From positions 124,001 through 188,000 of the forward strand of contig NZ_LR130577.1 in NCBI RefSeq assembly GCF_900625025.1: a stretch of 64,000 nt of DNA, given 5' to 3'. This DNA is from Lachnoclostridium sp. Marseille-P6806 (GTDB lineage: Bacteria > Bacillota > Clostridia > Lachnospirales > Lachnospiraceae). Position numbers and translations under genes: made by a program. A model generated the notes under the pieces. The model was not told the DNA's origin. It made no database searches and was given only the letters and a program-made list of their open reading frames with translations. This document shows positions 1 to 8,142 of this stretch, in pieces (the first letter of the stretch is position 1; every line of letters begins with the position of its first letter).

Positions 1-145
1 GCTCCGCATCGGCTGTCTCCTCAACAGCCCCTGCATCATTGGATGCCGCTTCTGCAGGAGCCGTATTTCCCGAAGCGCCGCATCCCGCCAATGCTCCCGC
101 TGCCAACCCGGCGGCAAGAGCAAAAGATAAAACTTTCTTTCTCAT
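1..145 (-). CDS. Lipoprotein, N-terminal part only (probable solute-binding protein)
   Basis: Only the first 48 codons lie in the window; the gene runs off the left edge. It begins with a lipoprotein signal peptide: basic MRKK, a hydrophobic stretch, and a lipobox LAGC with the lipidated cysteine at residue 22. This is followed by a low-complexity Ala/Glu/Asp/Ser-rich linker typical of clostridial extracellular solute-binding lipoproteins. The start was chosen because a strong AGGGAGGG ribosome site precedes the ATG at 145; a second ATG four bases upstream is out of frame. The substrate cannot be read from this fragment, so an ABC-transporter binding protein is likely but not proven. Confidence 0.75.
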   Translation of the reverse strand, partial: MRKKVLSFALAAGLAAGALAGCGASGNTAPAEAASNDAGAVEETADAE

Positions 146-373
146 ACATTCCCTCCCTATAATATTGTTGTTTACGTTGGAATTATAATATCCCAGAGAG
201 AAGTATATTTCTTGCAGCAGGCTGACTTAAATTGGCACTCAAATGTATATTTTGTAAAAGGCGCCATTGCGGAAGAAGGCCGATTGCAGAAGATTCCGAT
301 CCGCTTCGATGTACGCCGGCCGTCAAATCCGCACCCATGCAGGCACGGCGCCCGCTCTCCGTCCATCTCACAC

Positions 374-424
374 AAAAAGCCCTGCTGAACCGGGGTTGAT
401 CCGTTCAGTAAGGCTTTCTTTTCA
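374..424. terminator. Bidirectional hairpin terminator
   Basis: A stem of about 14 pairs (AAAGCC...GTTCAG arms, 376-390 against 403-417, one mismatch and one G-U pair) is flanked by A-rich sequence on the left and TCTTTT on the right, so it can stop transcription from either side. No convincing gene lies between the lipoprotein start at 145 and this hairpin. Confidence 0.7.
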
Positions 425-843
425 TACCGTTCGACGGCTTTCATGACAGCATCCGCTTTACAAAGAAATTCTCCAATAATCCCACCATTTCCTCGAAGCT
501 GTTTCTATTTCTTCTTCCGTATAATCCTCCATGCCGAAGCGTTCCTCAGCGAGGCACGCGCTGCAAAATCCGCGCAGGCGATTTTACAGCTGCGATCAGG
601 GCTATTTGGCTTCGGCACAAATAGCCGTGTGAAAAATCAGCGCATCGGGCACAGAGGAGATGTTTTGTCGCTGAAAGGGTTTCCAAACCGCTAAAGTCTT
701 TGACGGTTATTCTGTTACATATAAACATAAATAATACTATTATCAATTATACGGTATGGAATTATTATAGAGTTATGATTCAGAAAATTTTCATGCAACA
801 AATAAAAAGGGCAAATTAGAATTTATGAGAAAGGATAGGGTAC
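425..843. other. Gene-poor stretch holding one structured element
   Basis: I see no convincing gene here. Open frames in both directions lack ribosome sites and overlap the multi-hairpin element at 531-626. On the minus strand the element is followed by a 23-codon frame starting MEDYTEEEIE (about 453-532), which could be the remnant of a gene start. The right part, 700-840, is AT-rich and is probably the promoter region of the small gene at 844. Confidence 0.4.
531..626 (-). repeat. Multi-hairpin intergenic element, copy A
   Basis: The copy begins ATGCCGAAGC (531-540) and contains the inverse GCTTCGGCA at 609-617. Inside are a stem with arms CTGcAAAATC and GATTTTaCAG and, at its right end, a perfect 9-bp stem GGCTATTTG/CAAATAGCC (600-608 with 618-626). 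The opening resembles copies at 40515 and 57300 (ATRCCGAAGC, then GCGAGGC and CGCGC). Read on the minus strand it ends GCTTCGGCATGGAGG, which contains a Shine-Dalgarno-like GGAGG. Confidence 0.5.
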
Positions 844-1161
844 ATGATTACAATTTTATTCCGCAGAGTATCCGTATGTATGGGCGATGATGCTGGAAAT
901 GGTGAATATACAATTGAACTACATGACAGTGCTACGCTTAGAGAACTGCTACATGTCATTTTGCATGGCGGAAGCGGTAACGACTGGCCGATTCCTTATA
1001 CTGGGGCAAATAGCTACTGGGTGATTCATTCCGATATCGGTGAGCTTGCCAGAATATTCACCGACAGCAATGGTGAATGGCATATTACCAACTGTTGCTG
1101 TAACGAAAATACACTCCTAAAAAAACTCGGGATCACATGGACTTTTGCTGGCAGAGATTGA
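844..1161 (+). CDS. Small hypothetical protein
   Basis: A 105-residue protein that I do not recognise. It is preceded by AAAGGATAGGG about four bases before the ATG, which supports a real start. The protein is soluble, with no signal peptide or membrane segment, is rich in Gly, Asn, Trp and His in the middle, and has a CCCNEN cysteine cluster near residue 87. Base composition is more AT-rich than the polysaccharide region. It sits alone between a gene-poor stretch and an insertion sequence, so it may be accessory DNA. Confidence 0.5.
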   Translation: MITILFRRVSVCMGDDAGNGEYTIELHDSATLRELLHVILHGGSGNDWPIPYTGANSYWVIHSDIGELARIFTDSNGEWHITNCCCNENTLLKKLGITWTFAGRD

Positions 1162-1238
1162 GAAAGGAAGGCAACAGCAACTCCCGGTTTGTCTAAATAA
1201 TATTTTCCCGGAATACCCACTTTCAAATAAACACAAAA

Positions 1239-1264
1239 AGACCGTAACAACTAAGCTACGGTCT
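1239..1264 (-). terminator. Hairpin abutting the left end of the insertion sequence
   Basis: An 8-bp perfect stem AGACCGTA/TACGGTCT (1239-1246 with 1257-1264) is followed, on the minus strand, by TTTTTG, so it can act as a terminator. It ends exactly one base before the terminal inverted repeat of the insertion sequence. Confidence 0.45.
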
Positions 1265-2883
1265 CAGACTGTAGACAAAGTCCGATGTTTCGGCCTCGGA
1301 TTTTTATTACCCAAAAGTGTTGGGAATGGCGTATCTACGGCATTTCTAGTACTTTTCTATAGTATAATAAAGATGTCAAAAACGAGGTGTCCGGCACTAT
1401 GATGACTCATGATTCTGATAAGAAAAGAGGTCAGGTCCAGATGTTCTGTATGGATGACCTCGTCCCGCAAGATCATCTCTTAAGAGCAGTTGATAACGCG
1501 ATCGATTGGCGTTTCATATACGAGCTTGTCGAGGAAAAATACTCGCCCGACTTTGGCCGTCCGAGTATGGATCCTGTCGTACTCATCAAGATCCCCATCA
1601 TTCAATACCTCTACGGCATCCGGAGCATGCGTCAAACGATCAAGGAGATCGAAGTTAACGTCGCTTACCGCTGGTTCCTTGGCCTCGACATGACAGATCC
1701 GGTTCCGCACTTTTCTACGTTCGGGAAGAATTACACCAGGCGATTTAAAGACACCGACCTGTTCGAGCAGATCTTTGCCCGAGTTCTGGAAGAATGCTGC
1801 AGTCATCACCTCATTGATACAAAGGACATCTTTATCGATTCCACACATGTGAAAGCGTGTGCTAATCATAAAAAGATGGAGAAGAAGTTTGTCCATCAGG
1901 AGGCTCTCTTCTACGAGAAACAGCTGGAGACGGAAATCAACGCGGATCGCGAAGATCATGGCAAGAAACCTCTGAAAGACAAGGATGATCCTCATGACGG
2001 TCCGGGTGCTGGCGACAATGATAAAGAAGTTAAAGCCAGTAAATCCGATCCGGATAGCGGATGGTTTCACAAGGGTGACCATAAGCAGGTGTTCGCGTAT
2101 GAGATCGAAACGGCTTGCGACAAGAATGGCTGGATCCTTGGATATGATGTAAATCCCGGGAACGGGCACGATAGTCGTACATTCAAAGGTATTTACGATA
2201 AGACCAAAACTCTTGCTCCAGAAACGATCATCGTTGATGCTGGTTACAAAACACCTGCTATAGCGAAGCTGCTTATCGATGATGGAATAGCTCCTCTTTT
2301 CCCTTATAAGCGTCCAATGACCAAGGATGGGTTCTTCAAGAAATACGAATACGCATACGATGCGTTTTACGATTGCTGCATCTGTCCCAACAATCAGGTT
2401 CTTAAGTATTCAACAACGAATCGTGACGGATACCGTGAGTACAAAAGTGATTCAAGAGTATGCGCAAGCTGTCCGTATTTATCTAAATGTACGGAGAGTA
2501 TGAGTCATGTAAAAGTAGTCACCAGGCATATCTGGGAACCATACATGGAGATCGCTGAGGACATCCGCCACACGATCGGTATGAAGCAGCTCTACGACAT
2601 CCGAAAAGAGACGATAGAGCGGATCTTCGGAACGGCGAAGGAAGCCCATGGCTTCCGCTATACACAGATGATAGGGAAAGCCCGCATGGAAATGAAAGCC
2701 GGGCTTACTTACACATGCATGAATCTCAAAAAACTGGCAAGAATGCTTCAAAGAAAGGCGAAAAGAGAGGGCGGAGCCTCGTCTTATAAACGCTTATTTT
2801 TGTTCTCAGCAGCATAAATGTTTCCAGATAACAAAAAAGCCGGTAACCTTGCAGTGCCGATTACCCACTTTGTCTACGGTCTG
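1265..2883 (+). mobile_element. IS1182-family insertion sequence
   Basis: About 1.6 kb bounded by 17-bp imperfect inverted repeats: CAGACTGTAGACAAAGT at 1265-1281 and its complement at 2867-2883, with one mismatch. It holds one complete transposase gene. Just inside the left end a small hairpin, TCCGA...TCGGA followed by TTTTT (about 1281-1307), probably blocks read-through transcription into the transposase. I see no clear target duplication. The outer flanks are hairpins (1239-1264 and 2885-2922), suggesting insertion in intergenic structured DNA. Family assignment rests on the protein. Confidence 0.8.
1387..2817 (+). CDS. IS1182-family DDE transposase
   Basis: A full-length 476-residue transposase. 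The N-terminus (MFCMDDLVPQDHLLRAVD) is the conserved IS1182 DNA-binding region. The catalytic triad is visible: Asp near 151 in IDSTHVKA, Asp near 283 in IVDAGYK, and Glu near 410 in ETIERIFG. A charged Asp/Lys/Gly-rich insert (about 195-225) precedes the second catalytic block, and a Cys-rich segment follows it (CCICPNN, CASCPYLSKC). The listed start is GTG; in-frame ATGs at 1399 and 1402 are alternatives. No frameshift is seen, so the element may still be active. Confidence 0.9.
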   Translation: MSGTMMTHDSDKKRGQVQMFCMDDLVPQDHLLRAVDNAIDWRFIYELVEEKYSPDFGRPSMDPVVLIKIPIIQYLYGIRSMRQTIKEIEVNVAYRWFLGLDMTDPVPHFSTFGKNYTRRFKDTDLFEQIFARVLEECCSHHLIDTKDIFIDSTHVKACANHKKMEKKFVHQEALFYEKQLETEINADREDHGKKPLKDKDDPHDGPGAGDNDKEVKASKSDPDSGWFHKGDHKQVFAYEIETACDKNGWILGYDVNPGNGHDSRTFKGIYDKTKTLAPETIIVDAGYKTPAIAKLLIDDGIAPLFPYKRPMTKDGFFKKYEYAYDAFYDCCICPNNQVLKYSTTNRDGYREYKSDSRVCASCPYLSKCTESMSHVKVVTRHIWEPYMEIAEDIRHTIGMKQLYDIRKETIERIFGTAKEAHGFRYTQMIGKARMEMKAGLTYTCMNLKKLARMLQRKAKREGGASSYKRLFLFSAA

Positions 2884-2884
2884 T

Positions 2885-2922
2885 AGCGCTGCCTGACTTA
2901 CTCTTGTAAATCAGACAGCGCT
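2885..2922. terminator. Hairpin just outside the right IS end
   Basis: A 12-bp stem AGCGCTGCCTGA/TCAGACAGCGCT with one G-U pair begins two bases after the terminal repeat of the insertion sequence. It has no clear T-run, so it may be half of a pre-existing terminator or a structured target site. Between here and the gene ending at 3033 I see nothing else. Confidence 0.4.
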
Positions 2923-3032
2923 GTTCGTTATAGAATGATTCAAAGATTAAATTTTGTTGCCGAATCGTCGCCAAACGCTAAGCATTCTTGCTTGCAACCC
3001 GCATAAATAAAAGGTTCCATGATGGTCGAATA

Positions 3033-4016
3033 TCACTCGAATTCTATCGTCCCGGTCGGCTTCGGCGTATAGTCATACAGCACCCGGTTCACGCCCGGCA
3101 CCTCGTGCGTGATGCGGTCCGCAAGGCGGCACATGAGCTCAAACGGAACATTCTCCACCGTCGCGGTCATGGCATCCTGCGTATTGACCGCCCGGATGAT
3201 CACCGACCACTCAAAGGCACGTTTGCCGTCCCTGATCCCCGTGGAGCGGAATTCCTGCACCACCGTGAAATACTGCCAGACCTTTCCCTCCAGTCCGTTC
3301 TTTGCAAACTCCTCACGAAGGATCGCATCGGACTCGCGGACCGCCTCAAGACGATCTCTCGTAATGGCGCCGGGGCAGCGGACCCCCAGTCCCGGACCCG
3401 GGAACGGCTGACGGTACACCATGGCGGCCGGAAGCCCAAGCTCCTCCCCGACCACGCGCACCTCGTCCTTGAAGAGGATGCGGATCGGCTCTACCAGCGC
3501 AAAATCCATATCCTCCGGGAGGCCGCCGGCATTATGGTGCGCCTTGATGCCCTCCTCGCTCTCGAGGATATCCGGCCAGATCGTTCCCTGCGCAAGAAAC
3601 TCAATGCCGTCCAGCTTTCTTGCCTCCTCGGCGAATACATTAATGAATTCCCCGCCGATGATCTTTCTCTTTTCCTCCGGGTCCCCGACGCCCGCCAGCT
3701 TATCGAGGAAACGGTCCACCGCGTCCACATAGATCAGATTGGCGTTCATCTGATTACGGAAAACCTCGACGACCTGCTCCGGCTCACCCTTGCGGAGAAG
3801 TCCGTGGTTGACATGCACGCATACGAGCTGCTGCCCGATTGCCTTGATGAGAAGCGCCGCAACCACGGAGGAATCCACGCCCCCGGACAGGGCCAGCAGC
3901 ACCTTTCTGTCTCCCACCTGTGCGCGGATCTTTGCCACCTGCTCCTCAATAAACGCCTGCGCAAGCTCCGGCGTTGTGATCCGGCTCATGTTCTCCGGTC
4001 GTCTCTCCTCTGTCAT
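3033..4016 (-). CDS. guaA: GMP synthase, ATP-pyrophosphatase and dimerisation domains only
   Basis: Converts XMP to GMP using ATP and ammonia in purine synthesis. The 327-residue protein begins directly with the ATP-PPase domain: P-loop SGGVDSS at 44-50, then HVNHGLLRKGE, QGTIWPDILES and RQPFPGPGLGVR. It ends with the dimerisation domain and the PTGTIEFE tail, so the C-terminus is complete. The roughly 190-residue glutamine amidotransferase domain of ordinary bacterial GuaA (about 510 residues) is absent, and no such gene is nearby. ATG at 4016 was chosen because AAGGAGG precedes it by nine bases. The amidotransferase may be a separate subunit elsewhere, as in archaea, or the enzyme may use free ammonia. 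Confidence 0.9.
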   Translation of the reverse strand: MTEERRPENMSRITTPELAQAFIEEQVAKIRAQVGDRKVLLALSGGVDSSVVAALLIKAIGQQLVCVHVNHGLLRKGEPEQVVEVFRNQMNANLIYVDAVDRFLDKLAGVGDPEEKRKIIGGEFINVFAEEARKLDGIEFLAQGTIWPDILESEEGIKAHHNAGGLPEDMDFALVEPIRILFKDEVRVVGEELGLPAAMVYRQPFPGPGLGVRCPGAITRDRLEAVRESDAILREEFAKNGLEGKVWQYFTVVQEFRSTGIRDGKRAFEWSVIIRAVNTQDAMTATVENVPFELMCRLADRITHEVPGVNRVLYDYTPKPTGTIEFE

Positions 4017-4143
4017 CTGTTCATTCCTCCTTATGCTTATCACGCTGTCGCTGAGTACGATAAAATGCCGGCTGTTCTGCTGCCTCTGACATCATACCAC
4101 AAGCCGGCCCATGGAAATACGCCCAAAACGGCAGACAAAAAAT

Positions 4144-4353
4144 TTATTCCTGCGGGGTATTTGACTGCTTCAAGGCTCCCTGCTCGTACTCCTCACACAG
4201 TCCCGAAAAATACTCCAGCTTGCACGACACTTTCTCATACGTCTGCTGCATTTCGGCAAGGCTCTCTGCCACAAAAGCTTTCTGCCTTTCGAGAATCTCA
4301 CAGCGCGCCCGCAGAGTGGACGGCCCCTGTTCGCTCAGCTCAGGAGGTTCCAT
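4144..4353 (-). pseudogene. Remnant of a MerR-family regulator, C-terminal part
   Basis: A 69-codon frame resembles the dimerisation coiled coil at the end of MerR-type regulators: a charged helix (about 15-48, ILERQKAFVAESLAEMQQ) and then a KLEYF segment. The helix-turn-helix half is missing because the frame runs into the start region of the aldo/keto reductase on the other strand. MerR genes are often divergent from aldo/keto reductase genes, which fits. I infer a truncated regulator; an unrelated small coiled-coil protein is possible. Confidence 0.45.
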
Positions 4354-4354
4354 A

Positions 4355-5278
4355 ATGAAAACCTACAACATTACCGGCGGGCCGCAGGAGGCTTCCGCCA
4401 TCATCCTCGGCTGCATGCGCATGCCTGCGCTGTCTGCCTGTGAAGCTGTCCGCATCATCTCCACGGCCCGCGAGCTCGGCATCAATTACTTCGACCATGC
4501 CACCTGTTACAGTGCGGACGGAGAAGCGGAGACGCGCTTCGGAGAGACTTTCGCCAAGACGGGGATCCGCCGTGAGGACATCTATCTCCAGAGCAAGTGC
4601 GGCCTGTGCTTTGAGCGTCAGGAATTTGACTGGACAAAAGAAAATATTCTCTCCAGCGTGGACGACAGCCTGCGGCGGCTGAAAACCGATTATCTCGATG
4701 TTCTGCTGCTCCACCGCCCCGATCTCCTCTTTGAGCCGGAGCAGGTCGCAGAAGCCTTTGATATTCTCAAAAAGAGCGGAAAGGTCCGCTGGTTCGGCGT
4801 CAGCAACGTCTCCACAATGCAGATCGAGCTCCTGCGGAAATATGTGCATCAGCCGCTGATCTTCAACCAGCTTCAGTTCTCTCTCGAGCAGTTGCAGCTG
4901 ATTGATCAGGCTCTCTATGTCAACAACCTGACCACCGAGCGCTCCGTCAGCCGCGACAACGGAACGCTGGACTACTGCCGGCTGCACGACATCAGGGTAC
5001 AGGCATGGTCGCCGCTGCAGCACGGCATGTTCAAGGGCTGCTTCGTCGACGATCCCGCTTTCCCGGAGCTGAACAAGGCACTTCAGGAGGTCGCGGACCG
5101 CTACGGCATCTCCAAAACAGCCATCGCATGGATTCTCCGTCACCCGGCCGGCATTCAGCCCATCGCCGGAACCATGAATCCCGAGCATCTGCGGGATATC
5201 TGCGACGCGGTAAAGGCAGAGCTCACGCATCACGAATGGTATCAGCTCTATCTGGCATCCGGCAAATTCCTTCCATGA
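4355..5278 (+). CDS. Aldo/keto reductase (YdhF-like)
   Basis: NAD(P)H-dependent reductase of the aldo/keto family, 307 residues, a TIM barrel acting on aldehydes or ketones; the substrate cannot be told. The catalytic tetrad is visible as Asp47 and Tyr52 (FDHATCYS), Lys81 (QSKCG) and His120 (LLLHRPD). The cofactor region appears as FGVSNVS, AWSPLQHG and a C-terminal PIAGTMNPEHL. The frame is open further upstream, but the ATG at 4355 has CAGGAGG seven bases ahead and starts at the conserved barrel N-terminus. A MerR remnant lies upstream on the other strand. The gene is intact, unlike its neighbours. Confidence 0.85.
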   Translation: MKTYNITGGPQEASAIILGCMRMPALSACEAVRIISTARELGINYFDHATCYSADGEAETRFGETFAKTGIRREDIYLQSKCGLCFERQEFDWTKENILSSVDDSLRRLKTDYLDVLLLHRPDLLFEPEQVAEAFDILKKSGKVRWFGVSNVSTMQIELLRKYVHQPLIFNQLQFSLEQLQLIDQALYVNNLTTERSVSRDNGTLDYCRLHDIRVQAWSPLQHGMFKGCFVDDPAFPELNKALQEVADRYGISKTAIAWILRHPAGIQPIAGTMNPEHLRDICDAVKAELTHHEWYQLYLASGKFLP

Positions 5279-5282
5279 GCCG

Positions 5283-5988
5283 CCGCTTGGAACTGCCCGG
5301 CCGCGTCATACGGGCAGCCCAAAATCGATGTCCACCTGAATTCGGCGCTCACGGAAACGCTGCCGCCCTACCAGACGGCTGTCGGCATCACTGATATCAT
5401 CGCTCATCTCTACGAGCGCTATCTCACCAATACCGGCAAGGTCGAGGTGACCGACCGGATGATCGAAGCGCTGATCATGACCATGATCCATGAGGGGCCA
5501 AGGGTGATTGCAGAGCCTGACAACTATCAGCCCAGAGCCAATATCATGTGGGCCGGCATGATGGCGCACAATAACTCCTGCGGCGTCGGGTGCAGTCAGG
5601 ACTGGAACAGCCACAACATCGAGCATGAGCTTTCCGCGCAGTATGACTGCGCGCACGGAACGGGTCTCGCCGTCACCATGCCCGCCGTCTTCACGTATGT
5701 AATACAGCATGATATCACGCGCTTTGCACAGATCGCCGTGCGTGTATGGGGCTGCCGGATGGACTTCTATCCCCCTGAGAAAACCGCCGCAGACGGCATC
5801 GCCGCCCTGCGCCGTTTCCTTATTTCCATCGGAATGCCCTCGAATTTCAAGGAGCTCGGCGCGAAAGAAGAGGACATTGAAAAAATGGCCCGGGTCTGCG
5901 CTTTCGGCGACGGCCGCCCGGCTATATCGAGGGCTTTGCCCGGCTCGATCAGAAAGATATTGAAAGCATCTACCGCCTGATGCTCTGA
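5283..5988 (+). pseudogene. Iron-containing alcohol dehydrogenase, 5'-truncated and frameshifted
   Basis: The sequence encodes the C-terminal helical, metal-binding half of an iron-dependent (butanol/YqhD-type) alcohol dehydrogenase. The reading begins at LPPYQTAVGITDIIAH; metal ligands Asp and His in TDIIAH and two His in NIEHELSAQYDCAHG are present. The N-terminal NAD(P)-binding half is absent. Near the end the main frame (stop at 5980) diverges at about 5925, and the expected ending YIEGFARLDQKDIESIYRL is found in another frame up to 5988. Loss of the cofactor domain plus the frameshift mark it as dead. Confidence 0.75.
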
Positions 5989-6155
5989 TCCCTTTTTCCA
6001 CACAAAAACAAAGCGCTGCCGGTCTGCCTGATTTCCCGATCCATAAAGCATGGCCTGATTTTAGGAAGCCATTCTCATGGATACAGAACAGGCAGAGCGA
6101 CAGCGTTTCTGCTCCCCTCATTTCCGCGTTGTAATCCCCGCGTCACGATACTGTC

Positions 6156-6941
6156 TCATCCGTAACAGCAGGCATGTCCTCCCTCACCGTGTCCGTGATC
6201 GCCACAGCCGCCGTCTCCATGATCGTGATGATCGCAGCGGATATCCTCCTGATACGACAGATTCCCTTTCAGAAAAGCATCGACCGCCGCATCCGCATTC
6301 CCGCTGCAGCCGCCGAAGAGACGGATCCCCGCCTCCGCCAGCGCCGCCTGCGCGCCCCCGCCGATGCCTCCGCAGATCAGGACGTCCGCACGCAGCTTCT
6401 TCAAAACGCCGGCCAGCGCGCCGTGTCCCTGTCCGTCGGTACTCACCACATCGCTTTTCTTTACCGTATTGTCCTCAATTTCATAGAGCTTGAAATACTC
6501 CGTCTTTCCGAAATGTTGAAAAATTTCTTCCTTTTCTCTGTCATAGCTTACTGCAATCACCATTTTTCCGTTCTCCTTATTATTGTTCTGCATGACCATG
6601 GAAATCCCGCCGGTCCGATTCCGCGCAGGGCTCCCCGCAGGGCTTTCGCCGTCGTACACAAAGCAGTCGCCATCCTCAATCCGGAGAGAGGAGCCGCGTA
6701 CCAATGCCTCCGCGAGCTTTTTTCTCGCACCGTCATAGATACTCTGTACGCTCGCGCGGGACAGCCCCATACGCGCTGCACATGAGGCCTGATCGCAGTT
6801 TTCCAGATCGATCAGACGGATCGTCTCATACTCATCCAGCGTAAGCACGACAGTCGGCTGCCTGCTGTGACCGTCCTGCGGGCAAAAGCAGCGGCAGACA
6901 GGCTCCCGCTCGATCCACCGGGTTCGCTTTGGTCTTGGCAT
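6156..6941 (-). CDS. DUF134 helix-turn-helix / NifX-like protein with metal-binding tail
   Basis: A 261-residue two-domain protein. Residues 1-95 are a DUF134 domain (MPRPKRTRW, a cysteine cluster CRCFCPQ, then a sigma-like helix-turn-helix around LDEYETIRLID and MGLSRASVQSIYDGARKKL). Residues about 125-225 are a dinitrogenase iron-molybdenum cofactor (NifX/NifB C-terminal) domain with FQHFGKTEYFKLYEIED and CGGIGGGAQAAL. The last 28 residues are His/Cys-rich (DHHDHGDGG, DHGHGEGG, HACC), likely a metal-binding tail. ATG 6941 was preferred over 6974 because GGGAG lies eight bases ahead and the upstream promoter places transcription start near 6980. The role is probably a metal- or cluster-responsive regulator. 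Confidence 0.8.
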   Translation of the reverse strand: MPRPKRTRWIEREPVCRCFCPQDGHSRQPTVVLTLDEYETIRLIDLENCDQASCAARMGLSRASVQSIYDGARKKLAEALVRGSSLRIEDGDCFVYDGESPAGSPARNRTGGISMVMQNNNKENGKMVIAVSYDREKEEIFQHFGKTEYFKLYEIEDNTVKKSDVVSTDGQGHGALAGVLKKLRADVLICGGIGGGAQAALAEAGIRLFGGCSGNADAAVDAFLKGNLSYQEDIRCDHHDHGDGGCGDHGHGEGGHACCYG

Positions 6942-6980
6942 CTCTCGCTCCCACCGTTCCTTTGTTTCTGGCATATGCTA

Positions 6981-7015
6981 GTTATGATCATAACACGTTT
7001 CGACGGAGAAGTCAA
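6981..7015 (-). promoter_or_regulatory. Promoter with palindromic operator for the DUF134-NifX gene
   Basis: On the minus strand: -35 TTGACT (7010-7015), 17-bp spacer, -10 TATGAT (6987-6992). A perfect 14-bp palindrome GTTATGATCATAAC (6981-6994) covers the -10 box. The position predicts repression when bound, most simply by the DUF134 protein itself; that is inference. Confidence 0.65.
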
Positions 7016-7179
7016 TTCTGCTTTTCTGTGCTTTTGAGCCGCGGCGGTCTGCATTATGATATGATACAGGCATGGAAAGTCTCGAAGCCGGCCGTGCCTG
7101 CGCAAAGAGACTTTTCGCATACAGATCATGGAGCAGGTACTGTTAAGCCATGGGAAACTACAATGAGAAAGGAGTCAGC

Positions 7180-7919
7180 ATGAAACTGGAAAACAAAGTG
7201 GCAATCGTTACAGGGTCTACCTCAGGGATGGGGCGCGCGACGGCTGTGCTTTTCGCACGGGAAGGCGCCAGAGTCGTCGTCACGGGCAGAAATGAAGAGC
7301 GCGCCAAGGCTGTCGTTGATAAGATCAGAGCTGAGGGGAAAGAGGCATTTTACGTTCTGGGAGATGCTGCCGACCTGAATTTCTGCAAAGAGATCGTAGA
7401 CAAAACCATTGAAGCTTACGGCACCGTTGACATCCTCGTAAACAACGCCGGGATGCTGAGCATGTCCCCCTTCAGGATGTGACGCTGGAGGAATGGGACA
7501 GAGTATTCCGGGTCAATGTGGACTCCGCCCTCAGGCTCTGCCAGCTCGTCGCCCCTGTCATGAAAGGCAAGGGCAAAGGCGTGATCGTCAACATTGCTTC
7601 TGTGGCATCCTATGCGGCACACCACGGATTTGCCGGATATATCTCATCCAAGCATGCTTTCGCAGGGCTTTCCAAGTCCATGGCATGGGAGCTCGGGCCT
7701 GAGATCAGGGTCAACGCGATCGCACCCGGCGCGATCCACACAGCGATGGTAGACAGTATCGGAGGTCCGTCGGTTCTTCAGGGCATGATCGACAGCTGCC
7801 CTATGAAGAGGATAGGACAGCCGGAGGACATCGCAACGGTCGCCCTCTTCCTCGCCACAGACGACTCCTCGTTCATCGACGGACAGATCATCAAGGTCGA
7901 CGGCGGCTTTGAGTGCTGA
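7180..7919 (+). pseudogene. Short-chain dehydrogenase with one-base frameshift
   Basis: An NAD(P)-dependent oxidoreductase of the SDR family split into two frames. The first part carries the cofactor motif TGSTSGMG and the NNAG motif; the second carries the active site, Ser in NIASVASY and the YISSK Tyr-Lys pair, and the PGAIHT segment. The frame changes at 7466-7480: a run of five C in TCCCCCTTCAGG where six would continue the protein as SPLQDVTLEEWD. Together they make about 246 residues, the normal length. AAAGGAG precedes the ATG at 7180. This may be a genuine mutation, a slipping homopolymer or a sequencing error. Confidence 0.8.
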
Positions 7920-7995
7920 TTCTGCCTGAACGGCGCCGTATTTCGGATTTCACTGTTCATAGTAAGGGGGAGGGCTGTAAAAATTCCCCTGACGA

Positions 7996-8029
7996 AAAAT
8001 CGCTCAAGCCTTATGACTTGGGCGATTTT
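7996..8029 (+). terminator. Hairpin terminator after the SDR gene
   Basis: Stem AAATCGCTCAAG/CTTGGGCGATTT (one G-U pair, loop of eight bases) followed by TTTA. Immediately after it lies an imperfect AT palindrome GTATAAT-GA-ATTATAC (8032-8047) that contains a -10-like box. Confidence 0.65.
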
Positions 8030-8142
8030 AGGTATAATGAATTATACGACTAACTATTACAACTAATACTTTCCCAATCCGCCGTACTATAGAAAACGGC
8101 GAAATTGACTCGTTTTAGTGTCTGAACGCTGCGCGTTCGTGA

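Noticed and set aside
172-444. Open frames between the lipoprotein and the first terminator
   Set aside because: They overlap the terminator hairpin at 374-424, lack ribosome sites and have no recognisable features.
5005-5394. A 129-codon plus-strand frame across the end of the aldo/keto reductase
   Set aside because: It is out of frame with both the reductase and the alcohol dehydrogenase remnant and has no features.
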